Below, piece by piece: positions 44,752 to 54,331 of a DNA stretch of 64,000 nt. This DNA comes from JANXLS01 sp037129555 (GTDB lineage Bacteria > Planctomycetota > SZUA-567 > H5-PLA8). The DNA lies in the NCBI GenBank assembly GCA_037129555.1, contig JBAXUS010000006.1, positions 9,234 to 73,233 on the forward strand. Direction: 5' to 3'. Each line of letters opens with the position of its first letter. The first letter of the stretch is position 1. Both the position numbers and the translations under genes were made by a program. Below the pieces are notes generated by a model. That model was not told the DNA's origin. It was given only the letters and a program-made list of their open reading frames with translations, and searched no databases.

Positions 44752-46590
44752 TTGAAAGACGAATCCGTTTTCACGCATGTGCTGTTTCACGACGATCTGA
44801 CCGGGTTGCCCGTTGGCGATTCGGTCGACGGCTTCCGCGTCATTGCACGCGGGCTGGGCAAGTACGTTGAATGCAGCGCGCCGCCCGAGTCCGGTGATCC
44901 GAGCATCCGCCTCATCGGTCAGGACGCGTGGCGCGACTACCGCTTCCGCGCGGTGGTCACACCCGTCTCATTTGAACACACGAATCCCGTCGGCGTGTTC
45001 TGCGGCATCGTCGCTCGCTACAAAAATTCTCACGACTATATCGCTTTGATTCTGGACCGTGACGACCGCGTGAAATTGTTGCGCCGAACGGCCAACGGTT
45101 TCGATCTGCTCGCGTCAGCGACGCTTGAATTCTGCATCGGTCAATCGCTCTCGTTAACGCTGACTGTTGTCGGCAACGACATCGTTGGGACGGCCGGACC
45201 ATACACGGGTAAGACGACCGTCCGCGCGACAGTCGATGGCACCTCCAGTGGCAGAGTCGGGTTCATTTCGACGACGTTCAGCCGCTTCGGTCCGCACACG
45301 GTCGAATGTGAGCCAGACGAAGCCGCGCATCTCGCGAAAAGCGCCGATGATGCGGACGCAACTTTAAAAAAAAAGCGAATGACCTTCCCGCAGATGAAGC
45401 GTGAGCGGACAGTTCCGTTGCGCGGATTAGCAACGGGCAGCAACATTGAATTCGCGGATCTGAATGGCGACGGAAAACTCGAGATACTTGTCGGACAGAG
45501 TTCGAGTTCGGTCGCTGAAAAAATCAGCCTTACACGCCTGACCTGTTTAACTGCTCTCACGTTTGATGGAGCGGTGATGTGGCAGGCAGGTGTCCCGGAT
45601 GTCGCAGGAATTGAGTCCACGACGTCAGGCGAACTACCATTCCGCTACCACGATCTGTTCGGCGATGGGCATCCGGTTGTCGTGTGCGTCTTTGGTTACG
45701 ACATTCAAATTCGTCACGCGAAAACCGGCAAAATGATGATGAGTGCTCAGACGCCATCGACGTCCTCCGTGAGCGATGAATTCAAAGCCGTCGTGGGCCG
45801 CGGTTCGCGCTTTGGCGACGAGACGCTGAACATGGACGTGGCCCGCATTTCATTTTGTGACACGCAGGGCAACGGCGCGAAGAAGGAGATCGTCGTCACG
45901 GATGCGTACAATCTTGCCGTGCTCGATCCGCTAGCTGAGCCGACGCTGTACCCGATTTTCAAACACCGAGGCGATCTGCGCGGCGGGATTTTTGTTGGCG
46001 ACATCGATAGCGACGGGAAGGACGAAATTCTCGCGGGATCGTCGCTGATAAATGATGACGGTTCGTTGATCAAAACAGTGCGGTGCGCAGCGCAATCTCG
46101 TTCCGTTTCGTCTTTGGAAGACAATCCAAATCGCGTCGTTTGCGCAAGCGACGACGGTTTGTGGCACATGGATGCATCCGTTTCGAACTTAAGGGCACAG
46201 CGGCTTGCAGGCGGATGTTTTTCGAATGTATACGCAGGCAAGTTCCGGGCAGAATTTGCCGGGAACCAATACGCGGCGACAGGTGGCGATGGAGTCACGT
46301 TCTTCGACACAAATTTCCATTCAATCGGCACGCGTCCATCTACCTTGCTCATGCCGATGAGTGGTAGCCGCGTTGTGAAATGGACCGGTAAAACTGAAGC
46401 GCTGTTGTTGATCTCGATGGAAAAAGGTGGCGGCTTGATCGATGGGCGCGGCGACTTGGTCGTCCCCATCCCGGATAACTGCGCACGCTACGTGAATTGT
46501 AAAGTCCTTCCCGGCTATTGCGCGGACGGTCGCGACGCCATCGCTGCATGGAACAACGACGAACTCGCATTCTTCGTCCCTGAAAACTAA
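44752..46590 (+). CDS. FG-GAP/VCBS-repeat protein without obvious signal peptide
   Basis: A 612-residue protein. The first 200 residues form a lectin-like beta-sandwich (RDYRFRAVVTPVSFEHTNPVGV and FCGIVARYKNSHDYIALILD). The rest contains FG-GAP/EF-like beta-propeller repeats with Ca2+-binding loops: FADLNGDGKLEILVG, GDIDSDGKDEILAG. Such proteins are usually secreted, but no signal peptide can be read from the TTG start at 44752; either the start is upstream or the protein is exported differently. It resembles domains of rhamnogalacturonan lyases but has no clear catalytic residue. It lies between rpmB and ruvA without evident link to either. Confidence 0.7.
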   Translation: MKDESVFTHVLFHDDLTGLPVGDSVDGFRVIARGLGKYVECSAPPESGDPSIRLIGQDAWRDYRFRAVVTPVSFEHTNPVGVFCGIVARYKNSHDYIALILDRDDRVKLLRRTANGFDLLASATLEFCIGQSLSLTLTVVGNDIVGTAGPYTGKTTVRATVDGTSSGRVGFISTTFSRFGPHTVECEPDEAAHLAKSADDADATLKKKRMTFPQMKRERTVPLRGLATGSNIEFADLNGDGKLEILVGQSSSSVAEKISLTRLTCLTALTFDGAVMWQAGVPDVAGIESTTSGELPFRYHDLFGDGHPVVVCVFGYDIQIRHAKTGKMMMSAQTPSTSSVSDEFKAVVGRGSRFGDETLNMDVARISFCDTQGNGAKKEIVVTDAYNLAVLDPLAEPTLYPIFKHRGDLRGGIFVGDIDSDGKDEILAGSSLINDDGSLIKTVRCAAQSRSVSSLEDNPNRVVCASDDGLWHMDASVSNLRAQRLAGGCFSNVYAGKFRAEFAGNQYAATGGDGVTFFDTNFHSIGTRPSTLLMPMSGSRVVKWTGKTEALLLISMEKGGGLIDGRGDLVVPIPDNCARYVNCKVLPGYCADGRDAIAAWNNDELAFFVPEN

Positions 46591-46632
46591 CGCGCGGTTT
46601 CTTTAACCAGAAACCAGAAACTAGAAACCAAA

Positions 46633-47283
46633 ATGTATAACCACATCGCCGGTACGCTCGAATCGAAGACCTCGTCCGAAGCCGTGGTAGATGCCAACGG
46701 CGTTGGGTATGCGTTGCGCATTCCGATTTCGACAGCCGCGTGGCTGCCGGATGTTGGGACGCGCGTGAAATTGCTGACTCATTTTCATGTCACTGAAGAC
46801 CAACACACGCTCTTCGGTTTCGCGACCGAAAAGGAGCGCGAGTTTTTCTTGCAACTCCGAACCGTCAGCGGCGTCGGGCCAAAGACGGCTCTCGCCGTGT
46901 TGTCGGCGGGGCGCGTCGAAGACATTCAACAAGCGATCCGCCTCGGTGATTTCGCGTCGCTGAAACGCGTCAAAGGCGTCGGTGAAGGCACGGCAAAAAA
47001 GATCGTGTTGGAACTCGGCAAGATTCTCATTCACAAGCCCGCAGCCGATACGGAATCGGTGCAAGTGTCGGGATCGAGCATCAGGAAAGCCAGCGGCACC
47101 GTGATCGGATCGGGCTTGGATGCGGACGCGGATTTAGCAGTGAAGGCCGTTGTTCAATTGCAGGAGGTCTCTCCGGATGTTGCGCTGCAAGCAGTCCAGC
47201 GCGCGTTTTCGGAATTGTCGGCGAAGAGTAAAACGCGGCCAGTGGTTCAGGACGTGATTCAATTGGCGATGAAGTACACGTAA
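46633..47283 (+). CDS. ruvA: Holliday junction branch migration protein RuvA
   Basis: A 216-residue DNA-binding subunit that forms tetramers at Holliday junctions and loads the RuvB motor. N-terminal OB domain MYNHIAGTLESKTSSEAVVD; helix-hairpin-helix motifs SGVGPKTALAVLS and KGVGEGTAKKIVLEL; the C-terminal domain III (ADADLAVKAVVQLQEVSPDV) that contacts RuvB. The middle linker is long. ruvB and ruvC are not adjacent in this window. Confidence 0.96.
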   Translation: MYNHIAGTLESKTSSEAVVDANGVGYALRIPISTAAWLPDVGTRVKLLTHFHVTEDQHTLFGFATEKEREFFLQLRTVSGVGPKTALAVLSAGRVEDIQQAIRLGDFASLKRVKGVGEGTAKKIVLELGKILIHKPAADTESVQVSGSSIRKASGTVIGSGLDADADLAVKAVVQLQEVSPDVALQAVQRAFSELSAKSKTRPVVQDVIQLAMKYT

Positions 47284-47315
47284 ACATACTTATTGAAACG
47301 ACGACGAAGCCGTAT

Positions 47316-47993
47316 ATGCTCGAGAGAGTTTTCCCGGGGTCTGATGCCATGGTTGCTTTTGAAGAGACGATGAGACGAGGCGACCGAGCTGCGCTAGCAG
47401 CGTTGGGGGAATTTTTTATGGGCGAAGGTAAAGTAAACGAAGCGTTGGATCGAATTTCAAACCGACTGGAAGAACTCGGCATTCCGTATGTGATCGTCGG
47501 AGGAATGGCGATCTTCAAATACGGATATGAACGATCAACCAGCGATGTGGATTTGCTGGTATCAAGCGATGGCCTCAAGTTGCTTCACGAACGTCTTGAC
47601 GGGCTTGGGTACATTCCACCTTTTACCGGCAGCAAACATTTGCGCGATACAGTGACGGGAGTCAAAGTCGAATTTCTCGTCACCGGCGGTTATCCGGGCG
47701 ATGGCAAACCGAAGCCAGTTTCGTTTCCTGATCCGTCAACGTGTTCGAACATCATCGATGGCATTCGCTACATCAACCTGCACACGCTGATCGAGTTGAA
47801 ACTTGCGTCCGGGATGTCAAACATTTCGCGCTTGAAGGATTTGAGCGATGTTCTCGAATTGATCAAGGCACGCAAACTAGGCGAGGATTTTGCTAACCAA
47901 TTGAATCCGTATGTTCGCGAAAAATATCTCGAACTTTGCCGCGCGGTTTTGAACGACCCGAATCCGGGCGAAGGCAATTCGGATTTTCAATAA
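47316..47993 (+). CDS. Nucleotidyltransferase-fold protein
   Basis: A 225-residue protein with the motif VIVGGMAIFKYGYERSTSDV then DLLV (residues 59-82). The Gly-Gly, Arg73, Thr75, Asp77 and Asp79 are those of the minimal nucleotidyltransferase superfamily (AbiEii/DUF6036-like). The two Asp would bind metals. The C-terminal half is helical and contains HTLIELKLASGM. Such proteins are often antitoxin-like or modify targets by adding nucleotides. It is not paired with a HEPN gene here. The first 40 residues may be non-native: an in-frame ATG at 47349 is another start. Confidence 0.8.
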   Translation: MLERVFPGSDAMVAFEETMRRGDRAALAALGEFFMGEGKVNEALDRISNRLEELGIPYVIVGGMAIFKYGYERSTSDVDLLVSSDGLKLLHERLDGLGYIPPFTGSKHLRDTVTGVKVEFLVTGGYPGDGKPKPVSFPDPSTCSNIIDGIRYINLHTLIELKLASGMSNISRLKDLSDVLELIKARKLGEDFANQLNPYVREKYLELCRAVLNDPNPGEGNSDFQ

Positions 47994-48013
47994 GGTGTAT
48001 CACTCGCATAAGC

Positions 48014-48035
48014 ATGGAGCAGGGTACTGCTCCAT
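48014..48035. repeat. REP-like hairpin, AGC.GGGTACTGCT type
   Basis: ATGGAGCAG, loop GGTA, CTGCTCCAT: a perfect 9-bp stem, followed by GGCACCCGTCAC. The same unit (AGCGG-AGTA-CCGCT...TTTGGCACCCGTC) occurs at 63907-63934, so this is a dispersed repeat and not a specific terminator. Confidence 0.7.
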
Positions 48036-48172
48036 GGCACCCGTCACATTCCGTTTTACTCTCTATGATATTCTCGAAAAGTTCCCGAAAGCGGGCCGCT
48101 CAAGACGGCTCGCGCGGTGTACCTATCGGTGTTCATTGCACTCATTTTTTCTTTCGTATTCCGGGACTTGCC

Positions 48173-51100
48173 ATGCGTATTTTTCAGACCGTTTTTGCGT
48201 TCTCGTTCATCGCATTGGCTCCGCTTTTCGCGGGCGAAATCACGTTCAATTTTGAGACCGGCGATCTGCGCGGATGGACTGCTGAAGGCGAGGCGTTCAA
48301 GCATCAGCCGACTGAAGGCGACAATGCGAAGTTGCGTGGGCGGCCTGCCAATCCGGAAGGGAAGTTCTGGATTGGCACGTATGAAGACGCTCCAAAAGGC
48401 GGTACGCCGGGAACGATGCAAACCGACAAGCCGACTGGAAAACTTACCTCGGATCTCTTCAAACTCGACAAGCCATGGATCTCGTTTCTGATCGGCGGCG
48501 GCAACATGATGCAGAAGGAATACGCGTCAATCCAACTCGCGGACGGCAAAGAAATTTTCAGAGCGACGGGATTTCAAAACGAGGCGATGAAACGCGTCGC
48601 GTTCGACGCGACAAAATTCGTTGGCCAAGACATCCGCATCCAACTCGTCGACACCGATACGGGCCATTTCGGGCATATCAATTTCGATGATTTCAAACAG
48701 AGCGGCGAACGTCCCAGCAACATCCCCGCCCCGCCGCCGCCGGACACGCGAGCGAATGGTTTGTCGCCCGCAGATGCCGTCAAAGCGATGACGGTACCGG
48801 ACGGATTCACAGTGAAACTCGTCGCGTCCGAACCTGAGATTCATCAGCCGGTCGCGTTCTGCTTCGATGAGCGCGGGCGGATGTGGCTGCTCGAATCGTA
48901 CGATTATCCGCGCGGGCAACCGGTCGGAAAAAAGGGCAAGGATCGCATTTTGATTCTGGAAGACACGACCGGTTCAGGCAAGGCGGACAAGATCAAAGTC
49001 TTCTACGAAGGTTTGAATCTCGCGACGGGACTTGAAGTCGGACACGGCGGCGTGTTCGTCGGGCAGGCTCCCGATCTACTCTTCATTCCGGATCGAAATC
49101 GCGATGATGTTCCGGACGGTGAACCTGAAGTCTTGCTGACCGGATTCGGGCGCAACGATACGCATGAATTGTTGAACTCGTTTATCTGGGGCCCAGACGG
49201 TTGGCTTTATGGCAATCACGGTGTCTTCGTTCCGTCGAAAGTGCTAGACATCAAATTCACGGCGTGTGTGTGGCGCTATCATCCGACGACGAAAAAGTTC
49301 GAAATCTTCGCTGAGGGCGGAAGTAATCAATGGGGCTTGGATTTCGACGACTATGGCAGCGCGTTCATCACCGCATGCGTGATCCCGCATCTTTTTCATA
49401 TGGTCCCGGGCGGGTTGTACATTCGGCAGGGCGGACAGAATGCGAATCCATATGCGTACGGCGCGATTGATACCATCGCGGATCACAGGCATTTCTTGGG
49501 CAATCAATGGAACGACACCGACCGGCGCAGCAGCGATTCGTTGGGCGGCGGGCATGCTCACGACGGCGCGTGTATTTATTTAGGCGATTCGTATCCGCCG
49601 GAATATCGCAACACGATATTGATGGGCAACATCCACGGCAACCGCATCAACCGCGACATTCTGGTTCACAACAAATCCAGCTACATCGGGAAGCACGGCC
49701 CGGACTTTTTGCTCTCGAACGATAAGTGGTTCATGCCATCGGGCGAACGCATGGGCCCGGACGGCAGCGTCTTTATTTCGGACTGGTACGACAAACAGCA
49801 CTGCCACAGCAACAACACCGAAATCTGGGACCGCACGAACGGTCGCTTGTACAAAGTCGAATACAAAGGCACGAAATTTCCCGGCGCGTTTGATCTCGCA
49901 AAGCTCACGACACCGGAACTCGTCGCGATGCAAAAAGACCGCAACGATTGGAAAGTGCGGCAAGCTCGGCGCATCCTGACTGAGCGCAAAGCCACCGACG
50001 CGATCCCAGCGCTGCAGGAAATCGCGCTGCACGGCGAGACTCAGGAGATCTGCTTGCGGGGGTTGTGGGCGCTGTATTGCTTGGGGGGATTTGACCCAGA
50101 TTTTGCTCACAGTGCTCTGAAATCGCAGCATCCATTTGTCCGCGCGTGGAGTGTTCGTTTTATTGGTGAATCACGCATGATATGGCCATGGTCGTCCGGA
50201 TTTACGGTAATGCAAGCTGCCGCCAACGATAAATCGCCTGAGGTACGTTCTCAGGTTTTTTCCGCTCTTTTGGCAAATGAACCCAATCAAATTTTTGAGA
50301 GCTCTTATGCGCGATTGTATTCGCACGATGAGGACGTGAGCGATGCAAACATTCCTCTCCTTAGTTGGCTGGTGTTCGAGCGGCAATTTGCCGGAAATGA
50401 AACCGCCGGTCTTAACATGCTGAAGAGTTGCCCGAATTCGAAATTGATGACCGATTACATCGCTCCGCGTTTCGCTCGGAAATTGCTCGCGACGCAGAAA
50501 ATCGAGAACCTGGCGCTGGCGATTCAATTCTATGACGAATCCAAAGAACCAGCCCGCCGCGCGGCGATCATGGACGGCATTCAACTTGGCTTGAAAGGCC
50601 GGGGCAAAGTCACGCCACCGCCGAATTGGCCAGCAGTGTACGCGTCGGCTCAGCAGCGCAACGATGCAGATGAATTGAAGAAACTGAAATTGATCGCGGC
50701 TCAATTTGGTGATGCCGCGAGTCTCGCGGACGCGATGAAGAACGCCGCAAATCCGAAGCGTCCTGTCGCTGAGCGAGTCGAAGCGCTGAAGCTGCTTGCC
50801 TCATCCAAAGCGCCCGGCGCGGAGAAACTTTGCTTCGACTTGATCGACGGCAAGAACGGCGAAGAGATCAAACGCGAAGCGATTCGCGGGCTGGGAAGTT
50901 TCAGTTCCATCGACAACGCGAAGGGCTTGATCGAGCGCTGGAAGTCCTTCGATGTTGCCGCCAAGGTTGATACGCTCGACGTGTTGTGCTCACGCGCGGA
51001 TTTTGCGTCGGCGCTGTTGGACGCGTGTGCGGCGAATTCAATTGCTCGGACAGAGATCGGAGCGGCGGCAGTGCGGCGTATGCGCGAGTTGAAAGACGAC

Positions 51101-51616
51101 GCGTTGAACACGAAGATCGAGACCGCTTGGGGCCGCGTCCGCGAACGTGCTCCAGACGAAATCAAGGCGCAGATCGAGAAGTATCGCGCGGTCGTGAAAG
51201 ACGGTGCAGGCGACGCGAAGATGGGCGCGGCGATTTTCGAAAAGACGTGCATGCCGTGCCACGCGATCTTCGCCAAAGGCAACCACGTCGGCCCGGAATT
51301 GACCGGCTCAAATCGCAAGGACATCAACTATCTTCTGGAGAACATCGTCGATCCGAACGCGGTCGTTGGAGCGCCTTACAACGTCTGGTCGATCAAGAAA
51401 AAAGACGGCATTGTGCTCAGCGGTCTCATCGCCGAACAGGACGAAAAAACGGTGACGCTCAAGAGCGAAAACGACAAGCGCGAAGTGATTCAGCGCGAAG
51501 ACATTTCGAAGATGACCGACCAGAAAAAGTCGATGATGCCCGAAGGACTGCCGGACACGCTGAAGCCGCAGGAGTTCCGGGACCTCGTCAAGTTTTTGCA
51601 GGGTGATGGGTGGTGA
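48173..51616 (+). CDS. Secreted PVC-type dehydrogenase with HEAT repeats and C-terminal c-type heme (CxxCH)
   Basis: A 1147-residue exported protein. After the signal peptide (MRIFQTVFAFSFIALAPLFA) comes a lectin-like beta-domain (about 20-170), then a beta-propeller of the L-sorbosone-dehydrogenase type (about 190-560, with LLTGFGRNDTHELLNSF and IADHRHFLGNQWNDTDRRSS), then helical HEAT-like repeats (about 560-1000), and at the end one c-type heme site, Cys1026-Met-Pro-Cys1029-His1030 (KTCMPCHAIFAKGNHVGPELTGS). This is the large PVC-specific heme-binding dehydrogenase family of unknown substrates, probably oxidising sugars in the periplasm and feeding electrons to the chain. The internal ATG at 48173 is the start because the reading frame upstream has no leader. 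Confidence 0.93.
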   Translation: MRIFQTVFAFSFIALAPLFAGEITFNFETGDLRGWTAEGEAFKHQPTEGDNAKLRGRPANPEGKFWIGTYEDAPKGGTPGTMQTDKPTGKLTSDLFKLDKPWISFLIGGGNMMQKEYASIQLADGKEIFRATGFQNEAMKRVAFDATKFVGQDIRIQLVDTDTGHFGHINFDDFKQSGERPSNIPAPPPPDTRANGLSPADAVKAMTVPDGFTVKLVASEPEIHQPVAFCFDERGRMWLLESYDYPRGQPVGKKGKDRILILEDTTGSGKADKIKVFYEGLNLATGLEVGHGGVFVGQAPDLLFIPDRNRDDVPDGEPEVLLTGFGRNDTHELLNSFIWGPDGWLYGNHGVFVPSKVLDIKFTACVWRYHPTTKKFEIFAEGGSNQWGLDFDDYGSAFITACVIPHLFHMVPGGLYIRQGGQNANPYAYGAIDTIADHRHFLGNQWNDTDRRSSDSLGGGHAHDGACIYLGDSYPPEYRNTILMGNIHGNRINRDILVHNKSSYIGKHGPDFLLSNDKWFMPSGERMGPDGSVFISDWYDKQHCHSNNTEIWDRTNGRLYKVEYKGTKFPGAFDLAKLTTPELVAMQKDRNDWKVRQARRILTERKATDAIPALQEIALHGETQEICLRGLWALYCLGGFDPDFAHSALKSQHPFVRAWSVRFIGESRMIWPWSSGFTVMQAAANDKSPEVRSQVFSALLANEPNQIFESSYARLYSHDEDVSDANIPLLSWLVFERQFAGNETAGLNMLKSCPNSKLMTDYIAPRFARKLLATQKIENLALAIQFYDESKEPARRAAIMDGIQLGLKGRGKVTPPPNWPAVYASAQQRNDADELKKLKLIAAQFGDAASLADAMKNAANPKRPVAERVEALKLLASSKAPGAEKLCFDLIDGKNGEEIKREAIRGLGSFSSIDNAKGLIERWKSFDVAAKVDTLDVLCSRADFASALLDACAANSIARTEIGAAAVRRMRELKDDALNTKIETAWGRVRERAPDEIKAQIEKYRAVVKDGAGDAKMGAAIFEKTCMPCHAIFAKGNHVGPELTGSNRKDINYLLENIVDPNAVVGAPYNVWSIKKKDGIVLSGLIAEQDEKTVTLKSENDKREVIQREDISKMTDQKKSMMPEGLPDTLKPQEFRDLVKFLQGDGW

Positions 51617-51648
51617 TCAGCGCGCGCAGTACCAAATCAAGCGACAGC

Positions 51649-51675
51649 AGGACGGTCTAAAAGCCCGTCCTACTT
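51649..51675 (+). terminator. Hairpin terminator; dispersed repeat copy
   Basis: AGGACGG (51649-51655) pairs with CCGTCCT (51665-51671) around TCTAAAAGC, followed by ACTTTTGGGG. The loop and right side repeat the motif at 7711-7736. Confidence 0.6.
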
Positions 51676-51768
51676 TTGGGGACGAACTTTGAAAACCGGG
51701 GGGCTTCGTTTATACTCGTAGCGTTCGTGTTAGATTGAAACCGAAACTTGATTACGGAAAGACACGCT

Positions 51769-53331
51769 ATGCCCTCGATTCCTCCCCGCAAAGGTCCCGT
51801 TATGCTGGTCGTCATGGACGGCTGGGGCTTGCGCGCGACTGCGGACCACAACGCGGTGCGGATGGCCAAGACGCCGGTGTATAACTCGCTCGTGTCCACG
51901 TGCCCTTATACGACGTTGATCACCTGCGGAACCGATGTGGGGCTGCCCAAGGGGTTGATGGGCAACAGCGAAGTTGGGCATTTGAATCTTGGGGCCGGGC
52001 GCGTGGTGTGGCAGGATTTGATGGAGGTCGCTCAAGCGGTCGCCGATGGATCGTTCGATACCAATCCCGCCGTCGTCGCGGCGATTGAACACGTTAAGAA
52101 AAACAATTCGAAGTTACATCTGTTTGGATTGATCTCCGGCGCGCGTGTGCATTCGCTCGACGAAGCTTATTTCGCGTTCGTCCGATTGTGTGCGAAACAC
52201 GAGCTGCGCAAAGATCGGTTGGTGTTTCATATTTTCACTGACGGGCGCGACACGGGGCCGAAGACGGGCGCGGCGTGGACCGATGAATTGCAACGCAAAC
52301 TCGATTTGTACGACACCGGCATCATCGCATCCGTGACCGGGCGCTACTATGGTATGGACCGCGACAAGCGCTGGGAGCGCGTTGAAAAAGCGTGGAAGGC
52401 GATGGTCGATGGTGTCGGCGAACACACCGCCACGAGTGCTGCCGAAGCGATTGAAAAAGCTTACGCGCGCGGAGAGACTGACGAGTTCATCGGCGCGACT
52501 GTGATTGTTGGCGACGATGGAAAACCGCTCGCGACGATTCAAGACGGTGACGCGGTTTTCAGCTTCAATCACCGCAGCGACCGTCCGCGCGAATTGTGCG
52601 AATGTTTGTTGAACAAGGATTTCAAAGGCTTCGAACGCAAGCACGTTCCGAACGTGATGCTCAGCACGATGACCGATTACCGCGCGGGATTTCCAGTGCC
52701 GGTTGCGTTCGCCAGCAAGGATTTGGAAGGGACACTCGGCGAAGTGGTTTCGGCGGCGGGATTGACGCAGTTGCGCATGGCTGAAACGGAGAAATATCCA
52801 CACGTCACGTTCTTCTTTTCGGGCGGACGCGAGAAGCCGTACACGGGCGAAGAGCGCAGCATGGCCGCGTCGCCGAAAGTTGCGACGTATGATTTGCAGC
52901 CTGAAATGAGCGCGCCGGAGTTGACCGAAAAAGCGCTCGCGGCGATCCGCTCGAAGAAGTTCGATTTGATCGTGTTGAACTTCGCGAACGGTGACATGGT
53001 CGGACACACAGGCGTTGAAAGCGCGGCGATCAAAGCGGTCGAAGAAGTCGATAAACAAGTGGGCCGGATTGTTGAAGCGATTCGTGAAGTTCACGGCGAC
53101 GTGCTCGTTACCGCGGACCACGGCAATTGCGAACAGATGTGGGACTACGGCACGAACAGCCCGCACACGGCGCACACGACTAATGACGTGCCGTGTTATC
53201 TGGTCAGCGAGCGATTCGGGAATGCGAAATTGAATCACGGTCGCTTGGCCGATGTGGCGCCGACGCTTTTGTTCTTGTTGGGCGTTGCGCAGCCGCCGCA
53301 GATGACGGGGAAGAATATTGTTGTGGTTTAG
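51769..53331 (+). CDS. gpmI: 2,3-bisphosphoglycerate-independent phosphoglycerate mutase
   Basis: Interconverts 3- and 2-phosphoglycerate in glycolysis with a phospho-serine intermediate and two Mn2+. The 520-residue protein has Asp17 (VVMDGWGLR), the nucleophile Ser67 (MGNSEVGHLNLGAGR), HIFTDGRDTGP, NFANGDMVGHTG and TADHGNCEQM. The ATG at 51769 has CGGAAAG upstream; a TTG 21 bases earlier is in frame. It is a stand-alone gene followed by fabI after 89 bases. Confidence 0.96.
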   Translation: MPSIPPRKGPVMLVVMDGWGLRATADHNAVRMAKTPVYNSLVSTCPYTTLITCGTDVGLPKGLMGNSEVGHLNLGAGRVVWQDLMEVAQAVADGSFDTNPAVVAAIEHVKKNNSKLHLFGLISGARVHSLDEAYFAFVRLCAKHELRKDRLVFHIFTDGRDTGPKTGAAWTDELQRKLDLYDTGIIASVTGRYYGMDRDKRWERVEKAWKAMVDGVGEHTATSAAEAIEKAYARGETDEFIGATVIVGDDGKPLATIQDGDAVFSFNHRSDRPRELCECLLNKDFKGFERKHVPNVMLSTMTDYRAGFPVPVAFASKDLEGTLGEVVSAAGLTQLRMAETEKYPHVTFFFSGGREKPYTGEERSMAASPKVATYDLQPEMSAPELTEKALAAIRSKKFDLIVLNFANGDMVGHTGVESAAIKAVEEVDKQVGRIVEAIREVHGDVLVTADHGNCEQMWDYGTNSPHTAHTTNDVPCYLVSERFGNAKLNHGRLADVAPTLLFLLGVAQPPQMTGKNIVVV

Positions 53332-53420
53332 ACGTGAAGTCGTACTCGATCAGGAACGTCTTAAAGAGATTGAGTTGAATTGCGAACGGAAAGAGTGAAT
53401 CACTCGGAGAGGTTTGAAAA

Positions 53421-54314
53421 ATGCTTCCCATCGACCTGACTGGAAAACGGGCGTTTGTTGCGGGTGTGGCGGATGACAACGGCTACGGCTGGGCCATCGC
53501 GAAGGCGTTGCACCAGGCCGGTGCGACGGTTTGCGTTGGGACGTGGCCGCCAGTGTTCGGGCTTTTTACGAAGAGCTTGGAGCGCAATAAATTTGCGGAC
53601 AACATTGAGTATCCCGGCGGGAAGTTGAGCTTCGAAAAGATTTATCCGCTCGATGCGGTTTACGATGTCGCGGAAGACGTTCCGCCGGAAGTGCGCAATG
53701 ATAAGCGTTACATTGAATTGGCGAATTACACGATTCAGGAATGCGCGGCGCAGCTCGTGAAGGACTTCGGTGAAAAGCCGCTCGACATTCTCGTGCACAG
53801 TCTCGCGAACGGTCCGGAAGTCAAGAATCCGTTGCTGGAAACGTCACGTAAAGGGTACCTCGCAGCGGTGAGCGCAAGCGCGTATTCGATGGTCGCTCTG
53901 GTCCAGCGTTTTGGTCCGTTGATGCGCCCGAACAGCGCGGCGGTTTCGCTGACATATTTGGCGTCCGAGCGCACGATTCCGGGATACGGCGGCGGCATGA
54001 GTTCGGCGAAAGCGGCGCTCGAAAGCGATACACACACGCTCGCGTTTGAAGCCGGGCGCAAGTGGGACATGCGCGTCAATTGTATCTCCGCAGGACCGTT
54101 GCCGAGCCGCGCGGCAAAGGCCATCGGCACGATTGAAAAGATGGTCAGTTATTACAAGCTCAATTCGGCTCGAACAGAAGTCATGAAAGCCGATGAAATC
54201 GGAACGCTCGCCGCTTTCCTGTGTTCGCCGCTGGCCACGTCGGTAACGGGTGCACTGATTCACGCGGATCATGGTTTCCACAGCATGGCGATGCCGGTGG
54301 ATGTGCCGCTGTAA
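53421..54314 (+). CDS. fabI: Enoyl-[acyl-carrier-protein] reductase FabI, plant/chlamydial type
   Basis: The last step of fatty-acid elongation, reduction of trans-2-enoyl-ACP by NADH. The 297-residue SDR contains FVAGVADDNGYGWAIAKAL near residues 12-30 (the Gly-rich NAD site of the FabI family), an insertion YTIQECAAQLVKDFG..., SLTYLASERTIPGYGGGMSS then AKAAL with the catalytic Tyr and Lys, and AIGTIEKM near the substrate loop. The longer insertions and the PGYGGGMSSAKAALESDT sequence are those of plant, chlamydial and apicomplexan FabI, not of the short E. coli type. GGAGAGG precedes the ATG. Predicted triclosan target. Confidence 0.95.
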   Translation: MLPIDLTGKRAFVAGVADDNGYGWAIAKALHQAGATVCVGTWPPVFGLFTKSLERNKFADNIEYPGGKLSFEKIYPLDAVYDVAEDVPPEVRNDKRYIELANYTIQECAAQLVKDFGEKPLDILVHSLANGPEVKNPLLETSRKGYLAAVSASAYSMVALVQRFGPLMRPNSAAVSLTYLASERTIPGYGGGMSSAKAALESDTHTLAFEAGRKWDMRVNCISAGPLPSRAAKAIGTIEKMVSYYKLNSARTEVMKADEIGTLAAFLCSPLATSVTGALIHADHGFHSMAMPVDVPL

Positions 54315-54331
54315 ATTTTGTAACGCACGGC

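Noticed and set aside
47316..47993. Treating the nucleotidyltransferase as the antitoxin of the HEPN protein at 41626
   Set aside because: They are more than 5 kb apart with rpmB, ruvA and other genes between; nothing supports a functional pair.
52114..53238. Antisense frame of 374 codons over gpmI
   Set aside because: gpmI is unmistakable; the antisense reading is Arg/His/Phe-rich and has no motif.
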